The notes under the pieces are model-generated. The model did not search any database. It was not told where the DNA came from and saw only the letters and a list, made by a program, of their open reading frames with translations. The translations under genes were made by a program, and so were the position numbers. Of a stretch of DNA of 29,845 nt, positions 7,402 through 15,403 are shown piece after piece; position 1 is the stretch's first letter, and every line of letters begins with the position of its first letter. Source of the DNA: an uncultured Collinsella sp. (GTDB lineage Bacteria > Actinomycetota > Coriobacteriia > Coriobacteriales > Coriobacteriaceae); contig CAAENY010000027.1 in NCBI GenBank assembly GCA_900757465.1, positions 1 through 29,845 on the forward strand, written 5' to 3'.

Positions 7402-8232
7402 TTACTTCTTACGGCGACGAATGATGTGCTGGTTCGAGACCTTCTTCTTCTTGCGCGTACGAAGGCCCTTCGTCGGCTTACCCCAGGGGGTAACAGAGGG
7501 ACGACCAGAGGTGTGGTTCTTGCCCTCGCCACCGCCGTGCGGGTGGTCGACAGGGTTCATGACGGTACCGCGGACGGTCGGGCGCACGTTCATGTGACGC
7601 TTACGGCCGGCCTTGCCGATGACGATGTTGGAGTGATCGGCGTTGCCGACCTCACCGACGGTGGCGCGGCAGGTAACGAGGATGCGGCGCATCTCGGAGG
7701 AAGGCATACGGACGATAGCGTACTTGCCCTCCTTACCCATCAGCTGGCAGGAGTTACCGGCGGAACGGGCGATAGCAGCGCCCTTGCCCGGCTGGAACTC
7801 GACGGCGTGGATGAGCGTACCGACGGGGATGTCGGCGAGGGGCAGAGCGTTGCCCGGCTTGATGTCGGCGTCAGAACCGGACATGATGGTCTGACCGACC
7901 TCGAGGCCCTTGGGGGCCAGGATGTAGCGCTTCTCACCGTCAGCGTAGTGCAGCAGAGCGATGCGAGCGGAACGGTTCGGATCGTACTCGATCGTGGCAA
8001 CCTTGGCGGGCACGCCGTCCTTGTTGCGCTTGAAGTCGATCACGCGGTAACGACGCTTCACGCCGCCGCCCTGGTGGCGGGTGGTGATGCGGCCGTTGTT
8101 GTTACGACCGGCCTTCTTGGGCAGGGGCTCGAGAAGAGACTTCTCGGGCTTGGTGCAGGTGATCTCGGAGAAGTCGGAGATCGTCTGCCAACGCCTACCA
8201 GCGGAGGTCGGCTTAAGGTGCTTTACAGCCAT
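7402..8232 (-). CDS. rplB: 50S ribosomal protein L2
   Basis: The 276-residue uL2 begins MAVKHLKPTSAGRRWQT and contains the conserved GVAMNPVDHPHGGGEG-type segment (here VMNPVDHPHGGGEGKNHTS) with the His needed for peptidyl transfer. The ATG at 8232 was chosen because GAAAGG precedes it and because 25 upstream codons in the same frame are not L2-like. A 179-bp gap with two hairpins separates it from rplW, unusual within this otherwise tight operon. Confidence 0.98.
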   Translation of the reverse strand: MAVKHLKPTSAGRRWQTISDFSEITCTKPEKSLLEPLPKKAGRNNNGRITTRHQGGGVKRRYRVIDFKRNKDGVPAKVATIEYDPNRSARIALLHYADGEKRYILAPKGLEVGQTIMSGSDADIKPGNALPLADIPVGTLIHAVEFQPGKGAAIARSAGNSCQLMGKEGKYAIVRMPSSEMRRILVTCRATVGEVGNADHSNIVIGKAGRKRHMNVRPTVRGTVMNPVDHPHGGGEGKNHTSGRPSVTPWGKPTKGLRTRKKKKVSNQHIIRRRKK

Positions 8233-8262
8233 TACAATCCCTTTCAATAGGAATCCGTTAGC

Positions 8263-8303
8263 CATCGCAGACAGGGATTCGAGGTTCTGCCTCGGGTGCG
8301 ATG
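8263..8303 (-). promoter_or_regulatory. Hairpin in the rplB leader
   Basis: CATCGCA at 8263 pairs with TGCGATG ending at 8303, and CGAGG/CCTCG nests inside. It lies 31 bp upstream of the rplB ATG. Nested pairing suggests a structured leader that could modulate rplB translation; this is inference. Confidence 0.45.
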
Positions 8304-8312
8304 ACACCGGAC

Positions 8313-8336
8313 GTATACACGGTTCCGGGCGTGTCC
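8313..8336 (-). promoter_or_regulatory. 24-bp motif shared with the rplC upstream region
   Basis: On the plus strand it reads GTATACACGG, TTC, CGGGCGTGTCC. It matches 21 of 24 bases of the site at 10178-10201 upstream of rplC and shares the second half with 27461-27484 upstream of rpsL. GGGCGT just downstream can also pair with ACGCCC on the minus strand. Confidence 0.5.
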
Positions 8337-8356
8337 ATTTTATACGCCCAAAACCT

Positions 8357-8394
8357 TGAGCTCCCGCCTCCCCTATTTGGGAGGCATGAGCTCA
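8357..8394 (-). promoter_or_regulatory. Strong hairpin between rplW and rplB
   Basis: TGAGCTC/GAGCTCA and GCCTCCC/GGGAGGC form two stacked 7-bp stems separated by a 2x2 internal loop. On the minus strand AAGGTTTTGGG follows, a weak T-tract, so it could be an attenuator or a processing site. It starts 18 bp after the rplW stop. Confidence 0.5.
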
Positions 8395-8411
8395 CTCAAC
8401 AGCAGCGAGTC

Positions 8412-8699
8412 TTAGGCCTGGTTGCCAAAGACCTCGATGGTGTCGCCCTCGGCCAGCGTGACGATGGCCTTCTTCCAAGAACGGGTCTTGCCGGCGACAT
8501 AGCGCACGCGCTTGGTCTTGGGCTTGACCGTCAGGGTGTTCACGCGAACGACCTTGACGCCGAAGATCTCCTCGACAGCGTCCTTGATCTGATACTTGTT
8601 AGCATCCTTGGCGACCTCGAACGTGTACTTGTTCTGCTCCATGCCGGAGAAGGAACGCTCGGACACGATCGGACGGATGATGATCTCGTGGGCGGTCAT
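8412..8699 (-). CDS. rplW: 50S ribosomal protein L23
   Basis: The 95-residue uL23 shows IIIRPIVSERSFSGMEQNKYTFEVA and VEEIFGVKVVRVNTLTVKPK, typical of the family. L23 sits at the tunnel exit and docks trigger factor and SRP. Its ATG directly follows the TAA stop codon of rplD with no gap. The next gene, rplB, is 179 bp downstream past a strong hairpin. Confidence 0.97.
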   Translation of the reverse strand: MTAHEIIIRPIVSERSFSGMEQNKYTFEVAKDANKYQIKDAVEEIFGVKVVRVNTLTVKPKTKRVRYVAGKTRSWKKAIVTLAEGDTIEVFGNQA

Positions 8700-9326
8700 T
8701 TATGCAAGCACCTCCCCGAAGTGAGCGGCGATGTCGGCGGGCATCAGCACGGCGTTGTTGTTGACGAGATCGTAGGTGTTGGCCTCGTCAGCGGTGATGA
8801 TGAACGTCTTGGGAATGTTGCGGAACGACAGGTAGGCGTTGACGTCCTCATCGCGAACGATGATGGTCAGACGCTTGCCCTCAAGGCCGAGAGCCTTGAG
8901 CATGGCAACGGCAGCCTTGGTGGAAGGCTTCTCGAAGCCGTAGTCGTCGACGAGCACGAGCTCGCCATCGGCCAGCTTGGCGGACAGCGCGGAGCGCATA
9001 GCCAGCTTGACCTCCTTGTTGTTCATACGCTTAGCGTAGGAACGGGGCTTGGGGGCGAAGACGACGCCACCGTGACGCCACTGGGCAGCACGGATGGAAC
9101 CCTGGCGGGCACGGCCGGTGCCCTTCTGACGCCAAGGCTTCTTGCCGCCACCGGAAACCTCAGAGCGACCCTTAGCAGACTGGGTACCCTGACGCCAAGA
9201 GGCCATCTGGCACTTGACGATGTGGTGCATAACGTGGATGTTCGGCTCGATGCCGTACACCTCAGCGGCGAGCTCGGCCTCGGCGACCTTCTTGCCCTCG
9301 CTGTTCTTTACTTCAAACTTTGCCAT
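8700..9326 (-). CDS. rplD: 50S ribosomal protein L4
   Basis: The 208-residue uL4 carries the tunnel-lining loop KGRSEVSGGGKKPWRQKGTGRARQG (part) and the RSALSAKLADGELVLVDD segment. In Escherichia coli L4 also represses its own operon by binding the S10 leader; whether it does so here is unknown, but the rplC leader is structured. The gene follows rplC by 46 bp and abuts rplW. Confidence 0.97.
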   Translation of the reverse strand: MAKFEVKNSEGKKVAEAELAAEVYGIEPNIHVMHHIVKCQMASWRQGTQSAKGRSEVSGGGKKPWRQKGTGRARQGSIRAAQWRHGGVVFAPKPRSYAKRMNNKEVKLAMRSALSAKLADGELVLVDDYGFEKPSTKAAVAMLKALGLEGKRLTIIVRDEDVNAYLSFRNIPKTFIITADEANTYDLVNNNAVLMPADIAAHFGEVLA

Positions 9327-9372
9327 TTAAGTGTTCTCCTTGGTATGACGCTGGGCTAAATGGGCTGGGCCC

Positions 9373-9993
9373 TTAGGCCATACGGATGGCGACGAGACCA
9401 TTCTTGGCACCCGGGACAGCGCCCTTGACCAAGATGAGGTTCTGCTCGGCATCGATGCGGACAACGGAAAGGTTCTTGACGGTAACGCGCTCGTTACCCA
9501 TGTGACCGGCCATCTTGACGCCCTTGAGGACGCGCGCAGGATAGGCGCACTGACCGATAGAACCGGGGTGACGCTGGAAGTGAGAACCATGCGTCATAGG
9601 ACCGCGGCGCTGACCCCAGCGCTTGATGCGACCCTGGAAGCCCTTACCCTTGGAGGTACCGATGACGTCGACCTTCTCGACATCAGCGAAATCAGCGACG
9701 GTGACGACCTCGCCGACCTTGTGCTCCTCGCCGTTCTCGACGCGAACCTCACGAAGGAAGCGGACAGGCTCGACGCCAGCCTTGGCGAAGTGACCAGCCA
9801 TGGGCTTGTTCACGTTCTTGGCCTTGATGTCGCCGAAACCGATCTGGACGGCGTCATAGCCGTCGGTTGCCTGAGTTTTAACCTGCGAGACAGCGCAGGG
9901 GCCAGCCTGGATGACCGTGACGGGAACGACGTTGTCGTCCTCGTCCCAAACCTGGGTCATGCCAATCTTGCGGCCGAGAATCATGCTGATCAA
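9373..9993 (-). CDS. rplC: 50S ribosomal protein L3
   Basis: The 206-residue uL3 has ILGRKIGMTQVWDEDD at the N-terminus and the central GFQGRIKRWGQRRGPMTHGS region near the peptidyl-transferase centre. Two starts are possible: TTG at 9993 (giving MISMILGRK) or ATG at 9984 (MILGRK). The TTG is preferred because GGGA lies about 7 nt upstream and the longer N-terminus resembles other L3 proteins. It is the first gene of this operon. rpsJ, its normal upstream neighbour, is 14 kb away. Confidence 0.96.
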   Translation of the reverse strand: MISMILGRKIGMTQVWDEDDNVVPVTVIQAGPCAVSQVKTQATDGYDAVQIGFGDIKAKNVNKPMAGHFAKAGVEPVRFLREVRVENGEEHKVGEVVTVADFADVEKVDVIGTSKGKGFQGRIKRWGQRRGPMTHGSHFQRHPGSIGQCAYPARVLKGVKMAGHMGNERVTVKNLSVVRIDAEQNLILVKGAVPGAKNGLVAIRMA

Positions 9994-10013
9994 GATATGA
10001 TCCCAACTCTCGC

Positions 10014-10065
10014 GTGGTCTTGGGACAATGCGTACACCACCGAGCGTACGCCCCTAGAGGACCAC
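10014..10065 (-). promoter_or_regulatory. Structured leader hairpin before rplC
   Basis: GTGGTC (10014-10019) pairs with GACCAC (10060-10065), and GCGTAC/GTACGC at 10030-10051 forms an inner stem. It lies about 20-70 nt upstream of the rplC start, inside the predicted 5' UTR. By analogy with the E. coli S10 leader it may mediate ribosomal protein feedback; there is no direct proof. Confidence 0.5.
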
Positions 10066-10089
10066 TACTTACACGACGTGCTCCCCAGC

Positions 10090-10117
10090 CTTGTATTTCG
10101 CCCGGACTACCTGACAA
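10090..10117 (-). promoter_or_regulatory. Possible rplC operon promoter
   Basis: On the minus strand TTGTCA (10112-10117), a 16-bp spacer and TACAAG (10090-10095) form a plausible sigma-A-type promoter. It would give a 5' UTR of about 90 nt containing the 10014-10065 hairpin. The -10 matches consensus at only four of six bases. Confidence 0.4.
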
Positions 10118-10177
10118 CCCTATTAAGCAGGCATTTTGTCCAGCCAGAATACTCCCCTGGTTACACACAGCTGTTTA

Positions 10178-10201
10178 GTATACACGGCTGCGGGCGTATC
10201 C
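10178..10201 (-). promoter_or_regulatory. 24-bp motif upstream of rplC
   Basis: It reads GTATACACGG, CTG, CGGGCGTATCC on the plus strand. It is 21/24 identical to 8313-8336 (before rplB), and its CGGGCGTATCC half recurs at 27474-27484 (before rpsL). The minus strand includes TATACT, which could be a -10 hexamer, but no matching -35 is seen. Confidence 0.55.
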
Positions 10202-10252
10202 ATCGAGATTCATATTTCACTCACATTGTTTACGCAGGTAAAGTGCGTGGCA

Positions 10253-10417
10253 CGTTCCCAGTGTGCGGCGGAGGGGGCGGGCCTGAGGCATATTAAGGTT
10301 GCTGCTCTACAGTCCTGCTCACGACGGAGAGCACATTAAGTGCTCTCCTGTTCGTGCGAAACTCGCGACAACCTTAATATGCCTCAGGCCCGCCCCCTCC
10401 GCCGCACACTGGGAACG
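10253..10417. repeat. Long palindrome with structured 67-nt core, copy 1
   Basis: Two 49-bp arms (10253-10301 and 10369-10417) are perfect inverted repeats. They enclose a 67-nt core (10302-10368) starting CTGCTCTACAGTCCTGC and ending AACTCGCGA. Inside the core, GGAGAGCAC/GTGCTCTCC forms a 9-bp hairpin with a 5-nt loop, extended by CACGA/TCGTG, and GCGA/TCGC forms another. The core matches 27581-27647 at 61 of 67 positions. The element lies 35 bp past the phosphatase stop codon and about 260 bp upstream of rplC. The stretch 9994-10452 holds no gene. Confidence 0.85.
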
Positions 10418-10452
10418 CCACGTTAATGTCTGCTAAACCTTGCTCGCTCAGG

Positions 10453-11079
10453 CTAATGACTTTGTTGGGGGTCCACTATTTGCTGGAGGGTGAACTTACA
10501 TTGATGAGGCTCGCCTTCTGCTTGTGGCTTTGCCCCATCGAAATCGAAGATCATGATGGCGCAGTTGGGGAGTTTTGCTGGGAGTTCGAAGCCCTCTGGG
10601 GCTGCAGCCTTGATAAATTGACGACTGGCGCTGCCGTGGCTTACTGCTAGGAGGGTTTCGACGCCCTCGGTGCCTATGAGATTGGTGAGGGTGGCTACCA
10701 TGCGTTCTTGCAGGGCATGACTCCCTTCACCACCAAATGGGACCAATTCCTCGCCCGGATCCCAGACGTCGGTGGGCAGGGCGTCGTGGGGGCCTTCTTC
10801 GAAGGTGCCGTAGCAGCGCTCGATGATGCCTTCACAGGGCTCGACTGCTGCGTCCGGGCCAAGGAGTTCGGTTGCGACGAGCTGAGCTGTGTCCATGGCT
10901 CGGCCTAAGGGCGAAGAGACCACTTTGTCGGGGACGACGCCGTGGGCTTTGAGCCACGCGGCTGCCATTCCCGCTTGTTTACGGCCCAGGTCGGTTAACG
11001 GTGAATCGCAGCGGCCCTGGACCAGCTTTTTGACGTTGAATTCTGTCTGGCCGTGGCGGAGTAGATATAGCTTCTTCAT
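10453..11079 (-). CDS. Histidine phosphatase family protein
   Basis: The 208-residue protein begins MKKLYLLRHGQTEFN, with the RHG catalytic motif at residues 8-10 and a second family His in VSHGSASRQF. It belongs to the phosphoglycerate mutase-like, cofactor-independent-of-metal histidine phosphatase superfamily, acting through a phosphohistidine. Close relatives include broad phosphatases; a glycolytic mutase role is not supported by sequence alone. GGGGAG precedes the ATG. It follows the cation transporter by 39 bp, likely in one operon. The large palindrome lies just beyond its stop. Confidence 0.88.
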   Translation of the reverse strand: MKKLYLLRHGQTEFNVKKLVQGRCDSPLTDLGRKQAGMAAAWLKAHGVVPDKVVSSPLGRAMDTAQLVATELLGPDAAVEPCEGIIERCYGTFEEGPHDALPTDVWDPGEELVPFGGEGSHALQERMVATLTNLIGTEGVETLLAVSHGSASRQFIKAAAPEGFELPAKLPNCAIMIFDFDGAKPQAEGEPHQCKFTLQQIVDPQQSH

Positions 11080-11118
11080 GCTCTCCCCTTCTGCATCATT
11101 TGCTTTATCGGCTCGGCC

Positions 11119-12273
11119 CTACTCGTGGGTATGTCCTACGTAGTCTTCGTCGATCGTAATCTTGGCAATCGACTTGGGATATTCGGATTCGACCCGTTGT
11201 GCCAGCGCGTGCTTTAGGTCTTCGGCACTCATCTGCAGATCCGAGGGACGCACGCAGTCAAAAATCACGTTGGTGTGCGTGGGGCCCGGCACGCAGCGCA
11301 AATCATGAATCGAAAGGCGGCTATCGATCTCTTGAGCCATAGCGTTGATGCGCAAGCGCATGCTCGCCACCTTTGGATCGTCGGTCACGATGGGGTCGTA
11401 GTGAAGTGTGACAATCATGCCGTCTTCGTTCCTAAACGACTGCTCGATGTTATCGAGCGTGTCGTGACTTTCCAGCGGGCTTGCCTCGGCTGCCATCTCG
11501 GCATGCGCACTTGCGAACTTCCTGCCCGGGCCGTAGTCGTGAACCATCAAATCGTGAACGCCCAAAACGCCGGGGTAGCTCATGATCTTGTCTCGAATGT
11601 GCTTGACCAGCTTGGGATCGGGCGCCTGGCCCAAAAGCGGGCTCACCGTATCCTGGATGAGTTCAAAACCGCTCCAACCAATATAGGCGCCAACGGCAAG
11701 TCCAACCCATGCATCAAGATTGATATGCGTCACCTGGGAAACAATCGCGCACGCCAGCACGGCGCCCGTGGCAAGAACATCGTTCTTAGAATCTTGCGCG
11801 GTCGCATGCAGCGTCTCGGACTCAATGCGATCGCCGAGCTTTTGGTTGAGGGCCGCCATCCAAAGCTTTACGGCCATCGAAAGCACCAGGACCGCGACCA
11901 AGACAAGCGAGAACTCGACAGGCTCGGGGTGGATGACGCGCTCGACCGAGGACTTCACCAGCTCAACGCCAATCAACAGCACGAGCGCCGCCACGACCAG
12001 ACCCGAAAGATACTCGTAGCGACCGTGGCCGTAAGGATGCTCGGGGTCGGCCGGCTTGCTCGCCAGCTTAAAGCCCAGCACGCTCACGATATTCGAGCTG
12101 GCATCGGACAGGTTGTTCATTGCGTCCGCCACGATCGAAACCGATCCCGACAGCACGCCAATTGCGCCCTTTGCAGCGCATAGTGCCACATTGGCGAGAA
12201 TACACACCACGCCCGTCAACGTGCCCACGCGCGCACGGTCGCCCTGCGCACGCTTAACAATCCACTCGACCAT
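11119..12273 (-). CDS. Cation diffusion facilitator family transporter
   Basis: The 384-residue membrane protein has the CDF fold: about six hydrophobic segments in residues 15-210, then a cytoplasmic domain. Segment 2 has D50-x3-N54 (VADAMNNLSD) and segment 5 has D161-x3-D165 (AQDSKNDVL). The acidic and Asn ligands, with no His in these two sites, resemble manganese-type CDFs more than zinc-type ones; this is inference. It would export a divalent cation using the proton gradient. The C-terminal region, about 170 residues, is longer than usual. The ATG at 12273 is preceded by GGGGGCGGA. Confidence 0.88.
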   Translation of the reverse strand: MVEWIVKRAQGDRARVGTLTGVVCILANVALCAAKGAIGVLSGSVSIVADAMNNLSDASSNIVSVLGFKLASKPADPEHPYGHGRYEYLSGLVVAALVLLIGVELVKSSVERVIHPEPVEFSLVLVAVLVLSMAVKLWMAALNQKLGDRIESETLHATAQDSKNDVLATGAVLACAIVSQVTHINLDAWVGLAVGAYIGWSGFELIQDTVSPLLGQAPDPKLVKHIRDKIMSYPGVLGVHDLMVHDYGPGRKFASAHAEMAAEASPLESHDTLDNIEQSFRNEDGMIVTLHYDPIVTDDPKVASMRLRINAMAQEIDSRLSIHDLRCVPGPTHTNVIFDCVRPSDLQMSAEDLKHALAQRVESEYPKSIAKITIDEDYVGHTHE

Positions 12274-12352
12274 CTACATCCGCCCCCACGGTACTATCTA
12301 TATATCTATTGCTCAAACGGATTGTAGTGTAGCCACTTTGCCCCCTAGATAC

Positions 12353-12386
12353 AAAAAGGCCGCAACCCACACGGGCCACGGCCTTG
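12353..12386 (-). terminator. Intrinsic terminator after the PTS EIIC gene
   Basis: On the minus strand AAGGCCGTGGCC pairs with GGTTGCGGCCTT (with G-T wobbles), followed by TTTTTG. It ends the long fatty-acid/EIIC transcription unit before the divergently controlled transporter gene. Confidence 0.8.
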
Positions 12387-12423
12387 GAATGTGGCAAAGG
12401 AATTGTCCTTGTGTCGCACAGGT

Positions 12424-13638
12424 TTACGCGCTTGCTTCGGCCACGCTCTTCGAGGTTTCGGGCGAATCGACTCCGTCCCCCGTCGTCTGCCCCTTCGCCG
12501 GCACCACGCCAAAGCAGTAGCTCAACGCCGCAGACACCGCAAATGACACACCGCCGGCAGCGCAGCACCACAGCAGGTTCGAGATACCGCCCGTGGCAAA
12601 GCCAATGACCATAAGGACATTCGTCATGCCAATGGTATAGGCCGTAACGTGGCCCACGGCCGCAACAAGGCCTCCGACGGCGCCGCCAATGGCCATGCAC
12701 GTCAGGCACCTGCCATATTTAAAGCCGCAACCGTACAGCGCCGGCTCACTTACGCCACCAAGCACGCCCGAGATCGAATAGCCCAGCATGAGGGCCTTCT
12801 CGTCCTTATCCGCAACGCGAAGCGACGCACCAAAGGGCATGCCCCAAACGGCAAACGTTGCCATCGTCGCGGCGATCAGAATGCACGAATCCGTTCCCAC
12901 ACTCATAAACTGCGCATAGGCGAGCGATAGGACAACGTTGCTGATGCCCGCAATCTTAAGGAACTCCCAACCCGCGGCAAGCCCCATGAGCGTAAGCAGC
13001 GACACGATGCCACCGGAATTGCCAAGCATAAACATAAGCTGTCCCAACAGCATGCCCAGATAGCTGCCCGCCGGCGCCGTAATGCACAGCGAAACCGGAA
13101 CCATGACGAGCATGGTCGCAAACGGAACGAACGAAAACGCCACGGCCTTAGGGATAACGCGCTGAAAGAAACACTCCACTCGCCATAGCACGGGCACCGA
13201 GATGAGAATCGGAATAACAGTCGCCGTGTAATCGTTGACCGGCGCGGGAAGCAGGCCATACACGGAAGTCATCGATGCCCCCGTCGTCGATGCGGCATCG
13301 ACGAGTTTAAGCAAATCGGGCGCAATCAATACGCCGCCCAGCATCATGCCCAGCTGCTCCGAGCAACCGAGCTGGCGGGCGGCCGCCCAACCAAGATAAA
13401 TGGGCAAGAAGTAGTAGCCGGCGTTATAAAGCCAACTGTAGAACAGGCGATAGATTTCGGAATCTACAGACCACAGGCCCAGCATGCCTTCGCCCATAAT
13501 GACGGCGACGGTGCGGAACAACGCCGCGCAGACAATAAACGGCAGCGCCGACATCATGCTTTTGGACAAATAGTCCACCACGGCCGTGGCGTTTGATGAA
13601 ACCGTCGTTGTAAACGAGGTGTTAGAAACTTGCGACAT
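12424..13638 (-). CDS. PTS EIIC membrane permease domain (stand-alone)
   Basis: The 404-residue protein is a PTS EIIC of the glucose/beta-glucoside/sucrose superfamily. The ALPFIVCAALFRTV opening, the FLPIYLGWAAARQLG and GGVLIAPDLL segments, and the GGVSEPALYG motif near residue 300 support this. No EIIB Cys domain or EIIA domain is attached, so partner proteins must be elsewhere. The ATG at 13638, with GAAAGG upstream, was chosen over an upstream in-frame start that runs into accDA. It follows accDA by 40 bp with no clear terminator between, so it may be the last member of the fatty-acid operon. The sugar is unknown. Confidence 0.85.
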   Translation of the reverse strand: MSQVSNTSFTTTVSSNATAVVDYLSKSMMSALPFIVCAALFRTVAVIMGEGMLGLWSVDSEIYRLFYSWLYNAGYYFLPIYLGWAAARQLGCSEQLGMMLGGVLIAPDLLKLVDAASTTGASMTSVYGLLPAPVNDYTATVIPILISVPVLWRVECFFQRVIPKAVAFSFVPFATMLVMVPVSLCITAPAGSYLGMLLGQLMFMLGNSGGIVSLLTLMGLAAGWEFLKIAGISNVVLSLAYAQFMSVGTDSCILIAATMATFAVWGMPFGASLRVADKDEKALMLGYSISGVLGGVSEPALYGCGFKYGRCLTCMAIGGAVGGLVAAVGHVTAYTIGMTNVLMVIGFATGGISNLLWCCAAGGVSFAVSAALSYCFGVVPAKGQTTGDGVDSPETSKSVAEASA

Positions 13639-13678
13639 GGAACGCCTTTCCCAATGTGACATGCGGGCTGCCCCTTTG

Positions 13679-15403
13679 TCACATCGTGCGGTACCGACCG
13701 ATTGCGCGGTACTTTTCGTAGCGGAGGTTTGTGAGGGTCGCGTCGTCGAGTTGCCCAAGCGTATCGAAGGCATCAAATGCCGAGGACATGACGGCACCGG
13801 CGATCTCCTCATGCGACAGGCCCCTATCGTCAACAATGCCGTCGATGATGCCGAGTGCCAACAGATCGGGGGCCGTGAGCTTAAGCGCCTCGGCGGCCTC
13901 ATCCGCGCGCTCGGTATCCTTCCACAGGATCGACGCACAGGCCTCGGGGCTCACGACCGAATAGGCCGAGCTAGAGAGCATCAGGATGCGGTCGGCCACG
14001 GACAGCGCCAGCGCGCCACCAGAGCCGCCCTCGCCTGTCACCACCGAGACAATCGGCGTCTTAAGGCCGCTCATCTCCATGAGATTCTGGGCAATCGCCT
14101 CACCCTGGCCGCGCTCCTCGGCACCGATGCCGCAAAACGCGCCCGAAGTATCGACCAGGCACAGAACCGGTCGACCAAACTTTTCGGCCTGGCGCATAAG
14201 GCGACGCGCTTTGCGGTAGCCCTCGGGATGTGCCATACCAAAGTTGCGACGCATGCGCTCTTTGGTCGTGGTGCCGCGCTCGATGGCGATGACCGTTACG
14301 GGGCATCCGTCTTTCCAGCCAATGCCAGCCACCACAGCAGCGTCGTCGCCAAAGTAGCGGTCGCCGTGCAGCTCCACAAATCCATCCAGGCCCAGCGAGA
14401 TCATCTCGCCTGCCGTGGCGCGATCTGCCGAGCGGGTCTGCTTAACAATTTCGAGCGCGGTTTTTGGTGCGGCCGAGCGCTTGAACAAGTGTCCCAACTT
14501 TTTGCCGCGGCGACCCGTATGCACGATCTCATGCGGTGCCCCCAGGCCGGGCGCGTGCCCTTCGTGCAGCGCCAACAGCTCGCCTACCGTGAGCGCAATC
14601 TCGCCACGCGGAACAACGGCATCGCAAAAGCCGTGCTCCAGCAAAAACTCGGAGCGCTGGAATCCCTTGGGCAGGCGCTTGTGCATGTTCTGCTCGATCA
14701 CGCGCGGGCCGGCAAATGCCGTCAGGGCATCGGGCTCGGCCAGGATAATGTCGCCCTCCATGGCAAAGCTCGCGGTTACGCCTCCGGTCGTGGGGTCGGT
14801 GAGCACCGTGATATACAGGCCGCCCACCTCGCTGTGGCGCCTAACTGCCGCAGAAATCTTGGCCATCTGCATAAGCGATGTCACGCCCTCTTGCATGCGC
14901 GCACCGCCCGAAACGGTAAAGCCGACAACTGGCAATCCCAGCTCGGTCGCTCGCTCAAATGTGCGACAGATCTTTTCGCCCACCACAGAACCCATCGAGC
15001 CCATCATAAAGTTGGCGTCCATAAAGAAGAGAGCTGTATCGCAACCGCAGATTTTGCCCCTGCCGCACACAACGGCATCGCGCTCGCCCGAACGCTCGCT
15101 CACGCTCTTGAGTTTGTCGGCATAACCGGGAAACGAGAGGAAGTCCTCCGACGCCAGATTAGCATCCCATTCCTCAAACGTGCCCTCGTCAACCGTCATG
15201 CGCATACGGTCGCGCCCGCTCACGCGAAAGTGCTTGCCGCAACGAGGGCAGACCTCGAGGTTGTCATGCAGGCGCGCCTCATCGATCACACGGCGGCACT
15301 CCGGGCACTTGATAAACACGTGGCGCGCAGGAAACTCGGCGCACGACTCGGTCATCGGCCCCTCGAGGACGTTGACCGTCTTCGCTTTTCTATTCATCAG
15401 CAT
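13679..15403 (-). CDS. accDA: Acetyl-CoA carboxylase carboxyltransferase, fused beta-alpha subunits
   Basis: The 574-residue protein joins two subunits that are usually separate. The first half is AccD-like, with a zinc finger C33-C36/C52-C55 (CPECRR, CPRCGKHF) and GGARMQEG. The second half, from about residue 300, is AccA-like, with VDTSGAFCGIGAEERGQ and the VTGEGGSGGALALSVAD oxyanion region. The enzyme moves carboxyl from carboxybiotin on AccB to acetyl-CoA, giving malonyl-CoA for the surrounding fab genes. The start overlaps the end of accC by 14 bp. The fusion is the main oddity. Confidence 0.93.
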   Translation of the reverse strand: MLMNRKAKTVNVLEGPMTESCAEFPARHVFIKCPECRRVIDEARLHDNLEVCPRCGKHFRVSGRDRMRMTVDEGTFEEWDANLASEDFLSFPGYADKLKSVSERSGERDAVVCGRGKICGCDTALFFMDANFMMGSMGSVVGEKICRTFERATELGLPVVGFTVSGGARMQEGVTSLMQMAKISAAVRRHSEVGGLYITVLTDPTTGGVTASFAMEGDIILAEPDALTAFAGPRVIEQNMHKRLPKGFQRSEFLLEHGFCDAVVPRGEIALTVGELLALHEGHAPGLGAPHEIVHTGRRGKKLGHLFKRSAAPKTALEIVKQTRSADRATAGEMISLGLDGFVELHGDRYFGDDAAVVAGIGWKDGCPVTVIAIERGTTTKERMRRNFGMAHPEGYRKARRLMRQAEKFGRPVLCLVDTSGAFCGIGAEERGQGEAIAQNLMEMSGLKTPIVSVVTGEGGSGGALALSVADRILMLSSSAYSVVSPEACASILWKDTERADEAAEALKLTAPDLLALGIIDGIVDDRGLSHEEIAGAVMSSAFDAFDTLGQLDDATLTNLRYEKYRAIGRYRTM

